From the NCBI GenBank assembly GCA_038064855.1, contig JBBTSE010000010.1, positions 1 to 37,353 on the forward strand: a stretch of DNA of 37,353 nt. The letters run 5' to 3'. Source of the DNA: Patescibacteria group bacterium. GTDB taxonomy: Bacteria; Patescibacteriota; Minisyncoccia; Ryanbacterales; GWA2-47-10b. The translations under genes and the position numbers were made by a program. The notes beneath the pieces were generated by a model. The model was not told the origin of the DNA. It worked only from the letters and a program-made list of their open reading frames with translations, and did not search any database. Below, piece by piece: positions 1 to 7,633 of the stretch (its first letter is position 1; each line of letters begins with the position of its first letter).

Positions 1-359
1 CCGATAACATCTCGAAGTGCCGCTTGTGCATATTGGGAAACCGCAAGCGTGTAATCTTTTATAGTCAAAACAGCCTGCTCGGCATTTTGGACTTGGAAGT
101 AGACGACCGCATTGATGCCCACGGGAACATTGTCTTTTGTGATAACTTCTTGCTGTGGTATGTCGGTCGTGGTGATACGCAAATCAACTTTGGTCATTTT
201 CTGAATTCCAATCAAAATCCACGTGAGTCCTGGCGAGCGCGTCCCAGTGTATTTACCAAGAGTAAGCACAACTCCACGTTCATATTGATCAACTATCCTC
301 AATCCAAAAAGAACGAGAAAAAATACGAAACTAATTATCGGCCAAATAAATATTTCCAT
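1..359 (-). CDS. Slipin/stomatin-like SPFH-domain membrane protein, N-terminal part (cut by window edge)
   Basis: Reading the minus strand from the ATG at 359 gives 119 codons with no stop before the window edge, so the gene is partial at its 3' end. The N-terminus is one hydrophobic helix (about residues 2-20), followed by DQYERGVVLTLGKY, a pro-gly segment and DLRITTTDIPQQEVITKDNV, then a stretch resembling VNAVVYFQV. This is the classic start of a slipin (stomatin/prohibitin family, SPFH domain). These proteins are anchored in the inner membrane and scaffold membrane microdomains or regulate membrane proteases such as the FtsH or NfeD-linked systems. The plus-strand ORF over the same bases is a shadow. 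A promoter is visible about 80 nt upstream. The rest of the protein and any partner gene lie outside the window. The family call is confident; the exact role is not known. Confidence 0.85.
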   Translation of the reverse strand, partial: MEIFIWPIISFVFFLVLFGLRIVDQYERGVVLTLGKYTGTRSPGLTWILIGIQKMTKVDLRITTTDIPQQEVITKDNVPVGINAVVYFQVQNAEQAVLTIKDYTLAVSQYAQAALRDVI

Positions 360-435
360 AGTATTTTTATTATAGCATAAGTCTGGAAAGCGCAATAGGT
401 CAAGCCCTGCGGATTTCCATTTCTTGTTTGTGTTT

Positions 436-465
436 AGTATATCATGCTCCGGCGCAAATCATCAA
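436..465 (-). promoter_or_regulatory. Putative sigma70-type promoter for the slipin gene
   Basis: On the minus strand a TTGATG (-35, 460-465) and TATACT (-10, 436-441) are separated by 18 bp. They would start a transcript near 429 and leave a leader of about 70 nt before the slipin ATG. This is a motif match only. Confidence 0.45.
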
Positions 466-523
466 ACGCAAGAAGTCCGTATGTCCCGCATTTTGGCTTC
501 CAAAAAACCGATGAGTTCCCTAA

Positions 524-610
524 TGGTGCCGCGGGTGGGAGTCGAACCCACACGCCCGTGAGGACACACGATTTTGAGTCGTGCGCGTATGCCAATTCCG
601 CCACCGCGGC
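524..610 (-). tRNA. tRNA-Leu (anticodon CAA)
   Basis: The minus strand folds as a type II tRNA. The acceptor GCCGCGG pairs with CCGCGGC. The anticodon stem is CACGA/TCGTG with loop CTCAAAA, giving anticodon CAA. There is a long variable arm and a GGTTCGACTCC T-arm. The 3' CCA is encoded (524-526). It reads UUG leucine codons. The 5' 36 nt are repeated exactly, but interrupted, at 881-957 on the far side of the GIY-YIG gene. Confidence 0.95.
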
Positions 611-616
611 ATGCAG

Positions 617-856
617 TTACACTATCAATGAATCGAGCAGTTGTCGACCCTTCCCGCTTTTGAGAAATATCTCGCGTTTGCGTGCTTCAGTGTAGTCTTT
701 ATAGTGTTCTGTAAGGACTAGTGTAAATGGAGCGTACCCTTTTGTACTTTTTGTTTTACCACCGTTGTGCTCCGAGATTCTTCGTTGAATATCGCTCGTG
801 ATACCAACATATCTGTATTTATGTTGAGTGCTTTTTATGACATATATAAAAATCAT
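617..856 (-). CDS. Small GIY-YIG domain endonuclease-like protein
   Basis: From the ATG at 856 the product is 79 aa and is almost entirely a GIY-YIG nuclease fold. FIYVIKS forms the first (GIY) strand, YVGITSDIQRRISEH contains the YVG strand and the conserved Arg, and later EARKREIFLKSGKGR contains the Glu-containing helix. A TTG at 877 would add seven residues, but family members usually start at the position chosen here. Single-domain GIY-YIG proteins of this size (UPF0213/YhbQ-like and relatives) are thought to cut DNA, often as repair or homing-type nucleases. It lies 6 bp from tRNA-Leu and is flanked on the other side by a duplicated tRNA 5' half. This makes it look like the cargo of a very small tRNA-targeting element. 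The family call is strong; the mobility role is inferred. Confidence 0.8.
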   Translation of the reverse strand: MIFIYVIKSTQHKYRYVGITSDIQRRISEHNGGKTKSTKGYAPFTLVLTEHYKDYTEARKREIFLKSGKGRQLLDSLIV

Positions 857-893
857 GTTGTTAGGCTGACTTATCAAAGATGAGTCGTGCGCG

Positions 894-912
894 GTCGCCT
901 AAGGCGACTAAA
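894..912 (+). repeat. 19-nt palindrome + TAAA mini-insert (copy 1)
   Basis: GTCGCC-TAA-GGCGAC followed by TAAA interrupts the tRNA-Leu half copy after tRNA base 23. Removing it restores the tRNA sequence perfectly. Confidence 0.75.
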
Positions 913-929
913 TATGCCAATTTTTCCGC

Positions 930-948
930 TTTACCCGCCTCCGGCGGG
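930..948 (-). repeat. 19-nt palindrome + TAAA mini-insert (copy 2, opposite orientation)
   Basis: On the minus strand this is CCCGCC-GGA-GGCGGG followed by TAAA. It has the same format as the insert at 894-912 but the opposite orientation, and sits between tRNA bases 9 and 10. Removing it restores the tRNA sequence exactly. Confidence 0.75.
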
Positions 949-988
949 CACCGCGGCAAATAAGATTCCTCACCATACTAGCATTCCG

Positions 989-1017
989 TTGTCATTTTTC
1001 CAATATTTCTCTATTCT
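989..1017 (+). promoter_or_regulatory. parB promoter, probably giving a leaderless mRNA
   Basis: TTGTCA (989-994) and TATTCT (1012-1017) are 17 bp apart. Only 6 nt separate the -10 box from the parB ATG, so the transcript would begin at or next to the start codon. No Shine-Dalgarno sequence is present. Confidence 0.6.
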
Positions 1018-1023
1018 GGGTGC

Positions 1024-1914
1024 ATGCCTGACGAATTGAAAGAGAAAGAAAGTGTCTTCTGGATCCCGGTAGAAAAGATCAAACCCAACCCATATCAGCC
1101 CCGTACTGAGTTTGATGAGGCGGCACTCAAGGGCCTTGCCGAATCAATTCGCCAGTACGGTATTTTGCAGGCGCTTGTGGTAACGCGCATCGAGCGTGAA
1201 AGTGAGACGGGTACCGAGGTGACCTATGAACTCGTAGCAGGTGAAAGGCGTTTTCGCGCATCGCAAATGATAGGTCTTCGGGAAGTTCCTGTCACTATTC
1301 GTCGTGAAGAGCCAGCAAAGGTTCGCCTCGAGTTAGCGTTGGTAGAAAATGTGCAACGCCAAGATCTCAACGCTATCGAGCGCGCGATTGCCTATAAACG
1401 CTTGATCGATGAGTTTGCAATGACCCAGCCCGAGATCGCAGGGCGCGTAGGTAAGTCACGCGAATCGATCGCCAATACTATTCGTATTTTGATGTTGCCA
1501 CAAGATATGCAGGAAGCGGTACGAGGAGGGAAAATAACTGAAGGTCATACGCGCCCTCTCCTCATGCTCTCAACCCGACCCGAAGAGCAAAAAGAACTTT
1601 TTCTTGATATTCTGGATCACCACATCTCGGTGCGTGAGGCAGAGCGCATCTCGCGCCGTATCGCGCGTGAGCGTGCGCGCAAAGTAGAAGACTTACCAAG
1701 CGCGGAAACTCGTGCGGTAGAAGAACGCCTTGGCAATGTGCTGGGTACGCGCGTTGAGATCCATAAAGAGGCGGGCGGTAAAGGCAAGATCTCCATCGAA
1801 TTTTTCTCAGACGAAGAACTGTACGGTATTACCGCAAAGCTCATGCGCGAACGCGAAGAGCGGCTTGAGAGTGAGCGTATGGCGCAAGCGACCGAAGAGC
1901 AGTTTACGGTGTAA
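1024..1914 (+). CDS. parB: ParB/Spo0J-family chromosome partitioning protein
   Basis: This 296-aa protein is a full-length ParB, the CTP-dependent DNA clamp that loads at parS sites and works with ParA to segregate chromosome origins. The N-terminal domain (about 12-100) begins VEKIKPNPYQPRTEF and holds the CTP-binding box GERRFRA (73-79). ENVQRQDLNAIE (108-119) is the third nucleotide-contact motif. A helix-turn-helix for parS recognition follows at about 132-156 (MTQPEIAGRVGKSRESIA). The C-terminal part (about 240-296) is the dimerisation region. No parA partner is seen in the window. The start is the first ATG, placed 6 nt after a -10 box. The gene converges on rel, and the two reading frames overlap by 11 bp at their stops. 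Confidence 0.95.
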   Translation: MPDELKEKESVFWIPVEKIKPNPYQPRTEFDEAALKGLAESIRQYGILQALVVTRIERESETGTEVTYELVAGERRFRASQMIGLREVPVTIRREEPAKVRLELALVENVQRQDLNAIERAIAYKRLIDEFAMTQPEIAGRVGKSRESIANTIRILMLPQDMQEAVRGGKITEGHTRPLLMLSTRPEEQKELFLDILDHHISVREAERISRRIARERARKVEDLPSAETRAVEERLGNVLGTRVEIHKEAGGKGKISIEFFSDEELYGITAKLMREREERLESERMAQATEEQFTV

Positions 1915-3619
1915 TCTCTATATTTTTAACTCCTTTGATACGGCGCAGGCGCGCTATAAGTTTTTTGGTATCGCATGCTTTGGGTATGATGCACTCAATC
2001 GTCATAATGGGATTTTTTGCGTCCGCGTCCGTTTTCTCCATATTAATTTTTTCTTTCGTGAGCAGGGTGACGATCTCTTTGAGAAGGCCCACACGACTTA
2101 CGCGCGTAATGCGTAGCGTTGAGTGTTTTGGTGCGCGTGCGTTTGAGCGGCGTACCGTGACCGGCTCGATGCCCATGCGTCGCAATGCCGCGCGGATATG
2201 TCCGCGTGCGACCGTCGAGCGCGCGATGGTAAGCCAATCGGAGCTTGGTTTCGCGTTTTTTGCGGTAATGACCTCAGTAGTATCGCCCGACGCGAGTGCG
2301 TAGGTGAAAGGTACCATCTTGCCGTTTACTTTAGCGCCTGTCATCCGGTCACCGATCTCGGAGTGCACATGGTAGGCAAAGTCGATCGGTGTGGCCCCTT
2401 CTGGTAGGTCGATCACCTCGCCGCGTGGGGTGAGTACAAAAATGCGGTCTTTAAAAAAATCTATTTTGAGTGCTTCTACAAAATCTTCATTCGATGCTCC
2501 TTCGGCAAAGTCACGCTGCCACTCTTGTAACTTGCGGATCCATGCGATTTTTTCTTCAGCAACTTTGATGCCCGCGCGCGGTTTGCCGCCTTCTACATAT
2601 GCCCAGTGGGCGGTCACGCCGAACTCAGCTGCTTCGTGCATGGCGCGTGTGCGGATTTGAAATTCGGCTACGATATCATCTTCGCAAAATACCGTGGTGT
2701 GAAGCGACTGGTAACCGTTGGGCTTTGGCATTGAGATATAGTCTTTGATACGGCCTGGCACGGGGCGCCAAGTAGCATGGATGATGCCGAGCGCTTGGTA
2801 GCATTGCTCAACCGTATCGACAATGATACGAAGTGCTACCAAATCTGCGATACGCGAGATGTCGTTGTCATAGCGCTGAAGTTTTTTCCAAAGACTATAG
2901 TAATGTTTCTCGCGAAAGTTTACCGTAGCAGTAGTAACGCCACCCGTACTCAACTCGCGTTCAACGATGGGCGCTACGCGCGAGACATATTCGGTGCGCT
3001 GGGGCAATATTTTTTTTACATCACTAGCAAGTTTTTTCGCCTCGTCAGGATAGATGATAGGAAAGGCCAAATCTTCGAGTTCACCTTTCATCTCACCCAT
3101 GCCAAGGCGATAGGCGAGTGGCGCGTAGATCTCGAGGGTTTCGGCAGAAATACGCTTTTGTTTTTCGGGTGCCAATGCTCCTATCGTATGCATGTTGTGC
3201 AGGCGGTCGGCGAGTTTGATGATAACCACACGAATATCTTGGGCGACAGCCAAAAACATTTTACGCATTGATTCGGCGGCTCTCTCAAATCCGCGGTAGC
3301 GTACGCGATCAAATTTTGTCAAACTTTCTACCAAAAACGCCACTTCAGATCCCAATTCTTGCTCAACTTCTTTTTTAGTCAGCTCCGTATCTTCCAAGAC
3401 ATCGTGCAAGAGGGCCGCGGCAATCGCGGGCGCGTCAAGCTTGAGTGTGATAAGTTTTTCGGCGACAGCAATAGGATGCGTGATATACAGATCACCTGAT
3501 GCGCGCATTTGCCCCGCATGCGAACTTACCGAGAGATCAAATGCTTTTTTAATAAGAGCTTGCTCCGTCGCCGTAAAGCGAGTCAGGGTGCTAGCAAATT
3601 GATCCCATGTTTTATGCAT
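1904..3619 (-). CDS. rel: Bifunctional (p)ppGpp synthetase/hydrolase, compact Rel
   Basis: The 571-aa product makes and breaks the alarmone (p)ppGpp for the stringent response. The N-terminal HD hydrolase shows SSHAGQMRASG and the LLHDVLEDT helix (H72 D73). The synthetase follows with DLVALRIIV, and GRIKDYISMPKPNGYQSLHT carries the RxKD form (290-293) typical of bifunctional Rel enzymes. A TGS domain covers about 391-450 and an ACT domain about 500-571. The usual long enzyme is about 740 aa; here only about 50 residues separate TGS and ACT, so the helical and zinc-finger parts that contact the ribosome appear to be missing. It is the last gene of dprA-topA-rel, starting 3 nt after topA. Family call very sure; loss of ribosome sensing is inferred. 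Confidence 0.95.
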   Translation of the reverse strand: MHKTWDQFASTLTRFTATEQALIKKAFDLSVSSHAGQMRASGDLYITHPIAVAEKLITLKLDAPAIAAALLHDVLEDTELTKKEVEQELGSEVAFLVESLTKFDRVRYRGFERAAESMRKMFLAVAQDIRVVIIKLADRLHNMHTIGALAPEKQKRISAETLEIYAPLAYRLGMGEMKGELEDLAFPIIYPDEAKKLASDVKKILPQRTEYVSRVAPIVERELSTGGVTTATVNFREKHYYSLWKKLQRYDNDISRIADLVALRIIVDTVEQCYQALGIIHATWRPVPGRIKDYISMPKPNGYQSLHTTVFCEDDIVAEFQIRTRAMHEAAEFGVTAHWAYVEGGKPRAGIKVAEEKIAWIRKLQEWQRDFAEGASNEDFVEALKIDFFKDRIFVLTPRGEVIDLPEGATPIDFAYHVHSEIGDRMTGAKVNGKMVPFTYALASGDTTEVITAKNAKPSSDWLTIARSTVARGHIRAALRRMGIEPVTVRRSNARAPKHSTLRITRVSRVGLLKEIVTLLTKEKINMEKTDADAKNPIMTIECIIPKACDTKKLIARLRRIKGVKNIEITP

Positions 3620-3622
3620 ATA

Positions 3623-5695
3623 TTATTCGTCGTCTTGCTCTTGTTCTTTGTCGTCATCTTTTTTTGCTTCCTCGCCCTCAGTATCAGGATTGCCTGGGCG
3701 CTTCCAGGTAGCGTACTTGCAAGTAGGATAGCGTGAGCATCCGTAGAAAAGGCGACGCTGGCGTGTTTTACGCTCTACCATATCACCCTCATTGCATTCA
3801 GGGCATTTGATGCCCATTGATTTTGGTGGGAGTGTTTTTGTTGTTTTGCAGTCAGGAAAGCCCGAGCAGGCGATGAATCTGCCAAAGCGGCCATGACGGA
3901 TGATCATGGGTTTGCCGCACTTGGGGCAATCCTCGCCCGCGGGCTCGGTCATCTCGCGTTTTTCTACGGTTTCATATTTTTCTTCCAAGTGCTTGGCAAA
4001 CGGTTCATAAAATTCTTTGATGATTGGCATCCATTCTTTTTCGCCCTCTGCGATTTCATCAAACTTTTCTTCCATCTCGGCGGTAAAGGCGAGATCAACT
4101 ATTTCGGGGAAGTGTTCTACGATTAGGTCGTTGACAATGAGACCTACCTCTGATGGTTGATGACGCCGCTGCGGATCACGCACCACATATCCGCGTTCGA
4201 TGATTGTTGAGATGGTTGGCGCGTAGGTCGACGGTCGGCCAATACCATTTTTTTCAAGTATTTTGACGAGCGTTGCGTCAGAAAAGCGCGCAGGCGGTTC
4301 GGTAAAGTGTTGCGTAGGATCGATCGATTCGAGTGATACGATTTGGTTTTCTTTGACATCGGGCAATTCGAGTTCTTCTGATTTTGTTTTCCATACTTTC
4401 AAGAAACCATCAAAAGAAATAATTTGACCTGATGTGCGAAATTTGGTGCCCAACTCTTGTTTGTCGGCGACGACGATCGTCGAGACATCAAAGATGGCGT
4501 TGGGCATTTGTGAGGCGACGAATCTTCGCCAGATAAGCTCATAGAGTTTCGCTTGTTTGGGTTCAAGGTGAGGCGCTACTGATTCGGGTGTGCGCGACAC
4601 ATCACTCGGACGAATAGCTTCGTGCGCCTCCTGCGCGCCCTTTGATTTTGTTTTGTACACACGCGCGGTTTCCATAGCGTACTCGGCGCCAAGCTCGCGG
4701 GTTAGATATTCACAAGCGGCTATTTGCGATGAGACCGAAAGATTGGTCGAGTCGGTACGCATGTAGGTGATAAGACCTACCGAACCTTCTGCCACCTCGA
4801 TACCTTCGTAGAGCTGTTGGGCGAGCATCATCGTTTGCTTTGCGCTAAAGCGTAGGCGGCGCGATGCTTCTTGTTGGAGCGTACTCGTTGTAAAAGGAGC
4901 TGCGGGCGCGCGCGATGATCGCTTTTTCTCGACCGATTCAATGAGCCATTCTCTATCCGCCAGTTTTTTCTCAAGAGTTTTTGCCTTGTCTTCTGACGAA
5001 ATATCAAACTTTTCAAGCGGTTTTCCATTTACTGAGACAAGTTCTGCTACAAATTGCGCGCGCGATGGCGTAAAAAATGATCCACCAATAGTCCAGTATT
5101 CTTGTTTAATAAATGCTTCGCGTTCTCGTTCGCGCTCGACAATGAGGCGTAACGCCACTGACTGTACGCGTCCAGCTGATAGTCCGCGCATCACTTTTTT
5201 CCACAAAAAGGGCGAGAGCTTGTATCCTACAAGGCGGTCAAGGACGCGTCGCGCTTGTTGAGCGTCGACAAGATGAAGGTCGAGCGGACGCGGATGCAAG
5301 AGCGCCTCTTCAATAGCGGTCTTGGTGATCTCATGAAATACGATGCGCTCAGGTACCTCGATATTGAGGGCGGCAGCAAGGTGCCATGCGATTGCTTCTC
5401 CCTCACGGTCCTCGTCAGTCGCCAGGATAATACGACTCGCTTTTTTTGCCGCCGCTTTGAGTATTTTAACCGCGGGACTTTTTTTGCGCGGGATGATGTA
5501 CTTGGGTGCAAAATCTCCATCGACATTGATACCGAGCGATGAGCTTGGTAGATCACGGATATGGCCAAAGCTCGATTCAACGATATACGCAGAACTCAAA
5601 AAACGCGAGATTGTTTTCGCTTTGGTCGGTGACTCGACAATGACGAGTGTTTTGAGTTTTTTAGCCCTCGGTTTTGATTTTGTTTTTGTTGCCAT
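3623..5695 (-). CDS. topA: DNA topoisomerase I
   Basis: This 690-aa type IA topoisomerase relaxes negative supercoils by passing one strand through a transient nick. The Toprim domain starts LVIVESPTKAKTI, with the catalytic Glu at 21, and holds the acidic cluster TDEDREGE (93-100). The active-site tyrosine is Y311 in GLITYMRTDS. QQARRVLDRLVGYKLSP and GLSAGRVQSVALR are standard core motifs. The C-terminus has two four-cysteine zinc ribbons, CPKCGKP..CSGFPDC and CPECNEG..CSRYPTC, followed by a short acidic tail. Length and domain order are normal for a compact bacterial TopA. It lies between dprA (2 nt upstream) and rel (3 nt downstream), so the three are almost certainly co-transcribed. Confidence 0.97.
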   Translation of the reverse strand: MATKTKSKPRAKKLKTLVIVESPTKAKTISRFLSSAYIVESSFGHIRDLPSSSLGINVDGDFAPKYIIPRKKSPAVKILKAAAKKASRIILATDEDREGEAIAWHLAAALNIEVPERIVFHEITKTAIEEALLHPRPLDLHLVDAQQARRVLDRLVGYKLSPFLWKKVMRGLSAGRVQSVALRLIVEREREREAFIKQEYWTIGGSFFTPSRAQFVAELVSVNGKPLEKFDISSEDKAKTLEKKLADREWLIESVEKKRSSRAPAAPFTTSTLQQEASRRLRFSAKQTMMLAQQLYEGIEVAEGSVGLITYMRTDSTNLSVSSQIAACEYLTRELGAEYAMETARVYKTKSKGAQEAHEAIRPSDVSRTPESVAPHLEPKQAKLYELIWRRFVASQMPNAIFDVSTIVVADKQELGTKFRTSGQIISFDGFLKVWKTKSEELELPDVKENQIVSLESIDPTQHFTEPPARFSDATLVKILEKNGIGRPSTYAPTISTIIERGYVVRDPQRRHQPSEVGLIVNDLIVEHFPEIVDLAFTAEMEEKFDEIAEGEKEWMPIIKEFYEPFAKHLEEKYETVEKREMTEPAGEDCPKCGKPMIIRHGRFGRFIACSGFPDCKTTKTLPPKSMGIKCPECNEGDMVERKTRQRRLFYGCSRYPTCKYATWKRPGNPDTEGEEAKKDDDKEQEQDDE

Positions 5696-5697
5696 AA

Positions 5698-6567
5698 TTA
5701 TATAAGTTTACGCCACACTCCTCCTGTCTGTTTAATCATACCCTCAATCTCGAGCGATGCAGTATCCGCGAGAACTATTTGGGGCGTGAGACGCGTGCGC
5801 CCGATGATCTGATCGGTCGAGAGTTCTTCGGCAAGACTCTCGAGAATCGCGCGCTCAGATGGAGATCGATTGGCGGAATCCAGAGGTGCCTCCGATGTCT
5901 CGATGCCCAACGCTTCAAAAATACTCTCGATGCTCACGATGGGCGTCGCTCCTTCTTTTAAAAGTGAGTTTGTCCCGCGCGAAAGTGGGCTTGTCATCTG
6001 CCCGGGTAGGGCGAGTACATCGCGTCCATATTCGAGAGCATAGCGTGCCGTGATAAGTGCGCCCGACTTCTCGCCAGCCTCGGTTACAATGACTGCTTTC
6101 GCGATGCCCGCAATAATACGGTTTCTTTGCGGAAATGTCCAGAGTTCGGGTTTTTGGTTAGGTTCGTACTCAGATATGACCGCGCCATTTTTTGTAGCAA
6201 TCTCGCGTGAAAGACCGATGTTGTCTTTAGGATATATTACTTTTTCAGAAAGCCCTGACCCGAGTACCGCGATTGTCGGTGTGCCCGCATCAAGCGCTGC
6301 GCGATGCGCGATAGTATCAACACCTCGAGCCATGCCTGACGCAATCACAATGCCACGGCGCGCGAGTGCGCGGGCAATTTCTTCGGTCATATCTTTGCCG
6401 TAGCGGGTGGGGTTTCTACTGCCCACGATTGCCACAATGAGTGTGTCGGACGAGGGGAGCGATCCTTTTATATGGAGCGCTGCGGGTATCGCCTTTGCGG
6501 GTAATTCGCGTAGGAGCGCAGGCCAACTTTGGTGCGAAGAGGTGATGCTATATATAGAAGGCTCCAT
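5698..6567 (-). CDS. dprA: DNA-processing protein A (DprA/Smf)
   Basis: The 289-aa product is DprA, which binds incoming single-stranded DNA during transformation and loads RecA. The Rossmann-like core has IVAIVGSRNPTRYG (44-57), ASGMARGVDTIAH (76-88), PQRNRIIAGIAKAVIVTEAG and the SGALITARYALEYGRDVLALPG block. The last 60-70 residues fit the DprA winged-helix (DML1) domain. The N-terminal SAM-like extension of some DprA proteins is much reduced. It is the first gene of an operon with topA and rel, an order (dprA-topA) common in other bacteria. Together with comFC and the type IV pilus locus it suggests natural DNA uptake. The ATG lies 9 nt after a clear -10 box. Confidence 0.95.
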   Translation of the reverse strand: MEPSIYSITSSHQSWPALLRELPAKAIPAALHIKGSLPSSDTLIVAIVGSRNPTRYGKDMTEEIARALARRGIVIASGMARGVDTIAHRAALDAGTPTIAVLGSGLSEKVIYPKDNIGLSREIATKNGAVISEYEPNQKPELWTFPQRNRIIAGIAKAVIVTEAGEKSGALITARYALEYGRDVLALPGQMTSPLSRGTNSLLKEGATPIVSIESIFEALGIETSEAPLDSANRSPSERAILESLAEELSTDQIIGRTRLTPQIVLADTASLEIEGMIKQTGGVWRKLI

Positions 6568-6576
6568 AGTTTTGAG

Positions 6577-6604
6577 AGTATGCGAAGAGATTCGCGGTCG
6601 TCAA
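6577..6604 (-). promoter_or_regulatory. dprA-topA-rel operon promoter
   Basis: On the minus strand TTGACG (6599-6604) and CATACT (6577-6582) are 16 bp apart. The -10 box ends 9 nt before the dprA ATG, so the mRNA would be leaderless or nearly so. It stands back to back with the forward promoter at 6613-6640. Confidence 0.55.
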
Positions 6605-6612
6605 TGGATAAC

Positions 6613-6640
6613 TTGACAAAATAGAATAAAATGATATACT
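6613..6640 (+). promoter_or_regulatory. Strong sigma70-type promoter for the gene at 6701
   Basis: A perfect TTGACA (6613-6618), a 16-bp AT-rich spacer and TATACT (6635-6640) predict a start near 6647 and a leader of about 54 nt. Confidence 0.7.
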
Positions 6641-6700
6641 TTTTCAAAGTTTCAGTACTCCAGAAACGCGCGAAAGCGCCACAACATAGAGGAGGGTATC

Positions 6701-7492
6701 ATGTCCGAAGGACAGTTGAATAACGACGCTCGAGAAGGCGCATACGCGAGCATCTCGCATGAGGCGCACGAACTCGGTTTCGAGGAAACGATTCGTCAGC
6801 GCACCGAAGCGCTCTCGGGAGGTGCGGCGATCGGCGCCGAGGATCTCGAGATTGTGCGGCGCGTGGCACACTTCATGTACGGATTGTTCACGCCATACGC
6901 CCGTCAGAACACGAGCATCAGCAGCTACTACAAGATGTACGCGGCGGCGTTCGATATCCACGACAGGCTTCCTGCTGGCGCAATCGACGGCGGAAAGGAA
7001 GTAGCCGCGAACCTTGTCGAGCGCGCTCGAGGCGCGGGCATGATCATCCCCAACGCCAAGGGCGTGCTCATCTGGCAGGGTCGTCACTACGGGCCGGCCT
7101 CTGGCGATGAGTTCATCATGGGGGTGTTCTCTGGGCTGGTGGAAGTCACCAAGCTCTACCCGGACCAGATCAAGGTTTCGCCCGAGCAGAGAGCGCTGCC
7201 AGCGAAGAAGTCCAAGCTTCCATCGTTGCAAGACGAGGGTCCCTTCCATGCTTTCATCGACGGCAAGTCGGGTACCTACTGGCTTGACTGGCGGCACGAG
7301 GGCCGGCGCTACATGGCCGAGCTCACGGTCACCGACAAGGGTGTGACTGCACGCGTTGGCGGCGACTTGCGTGGTGAGGGGTTCGACATTGCCAATCCCA
7401 CGCCGCTGGGAAAAATGGGCGGATGGCTCTTCAATGTTTTGTGCTCGCTTGCGCGAGTCAAGCACGGAGGGGTACCCAAGCAGCTTCGGTAG
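6701..7492 (+). CDS. Hypothetical soluble protein in a stand-alone expression cassette
   Basis: I do not recognise this 263-aa protein. It has no signal peptide or membrane segment and looks like a folded soluble protein: a mainly helical N-terminal half (to about residue 110) and a more mixed C-terminal half with a YWLDWRHEGRRYMAEL segment. The ATG follows a clear Shine-Dalgarno sequence (GAGGAGGG, 5-6 nt spacing), unlike most genes here. The codons are GC-rich compared with the flanking operons. It has its own near-consensus promoter, a leader of about 54 nt and a perfect terminator. It is therefore a monocistronic, probably well expressed gene. A 286-aa ORF on the opposite strand is judged a shadow. 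The next gene shares this architecture, so the two may have a common origin or be regulated alike. Confidence 0.75.
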   Translation: MSEGQLNNDAREGAYASISHEAHELGFEETIRQRTEALSGGAAIGAEDLEIVRRVAHFMYGLFTPYARQNTSISSYYKMYAAAFDIHDRLPAGAIDGGKEVAANLVERARGAGMIIPNAKGVLIWQGRHYGPASGDEFIMGVFSGLVEVTKLYPDQIKVSPEQRALPAKKSKLPSLQDEGPFHAFIDGKSGTYWLDWRHEGRRYMAELTVTDKGVTARVGGDLRGEGFDIANPTPLGKMGGWLFNVLCSLARVKHGGVPKQLR

Positions 7493-7514
7493 CAATACCC
7501 GCACACACGCGGGT

Positions 7515-7547
7515 GGCCATAGGGAGGAAACTCCCTATGGCCTTTTT
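7515..7547 (+). terminator. Rho-independent terminator with GAAA tetraloop
   Basis: A perfect 12-bp stem (GGCCATAGGGAG / CTCCCTATGGCC) is capped by a GAAA tetraloop and followed directly by TTTTT. It ends the transcript of the 6701 gene. Confidence 0.92.
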
Positions 7548-7571
7548 CATTTCACGCACATAAAGCCTTAT

Positions 7572-7600
7572 TTGACATTTTAAGTATTTTATGATAATAT
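7572..7600 (+). promoter_or_regulatory. Strong promoter for the gene at 7708
   Basis: A perfect TTGACA (7572-7577) is followed after 17 bp by TAATAT (7595-7600). The predicted start near 7607 leaves a leader of about 100 nt. Confidence 0.65.
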
Positions 7601-7633
7601 ATTTTTTGTAAAGTTCTTGCTATTACTTCGTTA

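Larger units (their letters stand above)
881..957 (-). pseudogene. Relic 5' half of tRNA-Leu, interrupted by two 19-nt inserts
   Basis: All 36 bases of the 5' half of tRNA-Leu (575-610) recur here in order with no substitution. They run from the first base of the acceptor stem to anticodon base A35. The copy is 77 nt because it carries 19 nt at 894-912, three extra T at 923-925 and 19 nt at 930-948. The match stops exactly at the 5' end of the tRNA and inside the anticodon loop, so it cannot make a tRNA. It looks like a displaced half gene left after insertion of the GIY-YIG unit. Confidence 0.85.

Noticed and set aside
24-380. 118-aa plus-strand ORF at the window start
   Set aside because: The opposite strand gives a clear slipin N-terminus, so this is a shadow.
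444-695. 83-aa plus-strand ORF over tRNA-Leu
   Set aside because: It is the antisense reading of the tRNA gene and has no coding features.
6644-7504. 286-aa ORF on the minus strand opposite the 6701 gene
   Set aside because: The plus-strand gene has a promoter, SD and terminator. The antisense frame is open because of GC-rich codons in the real gene and has no start signals of its own.
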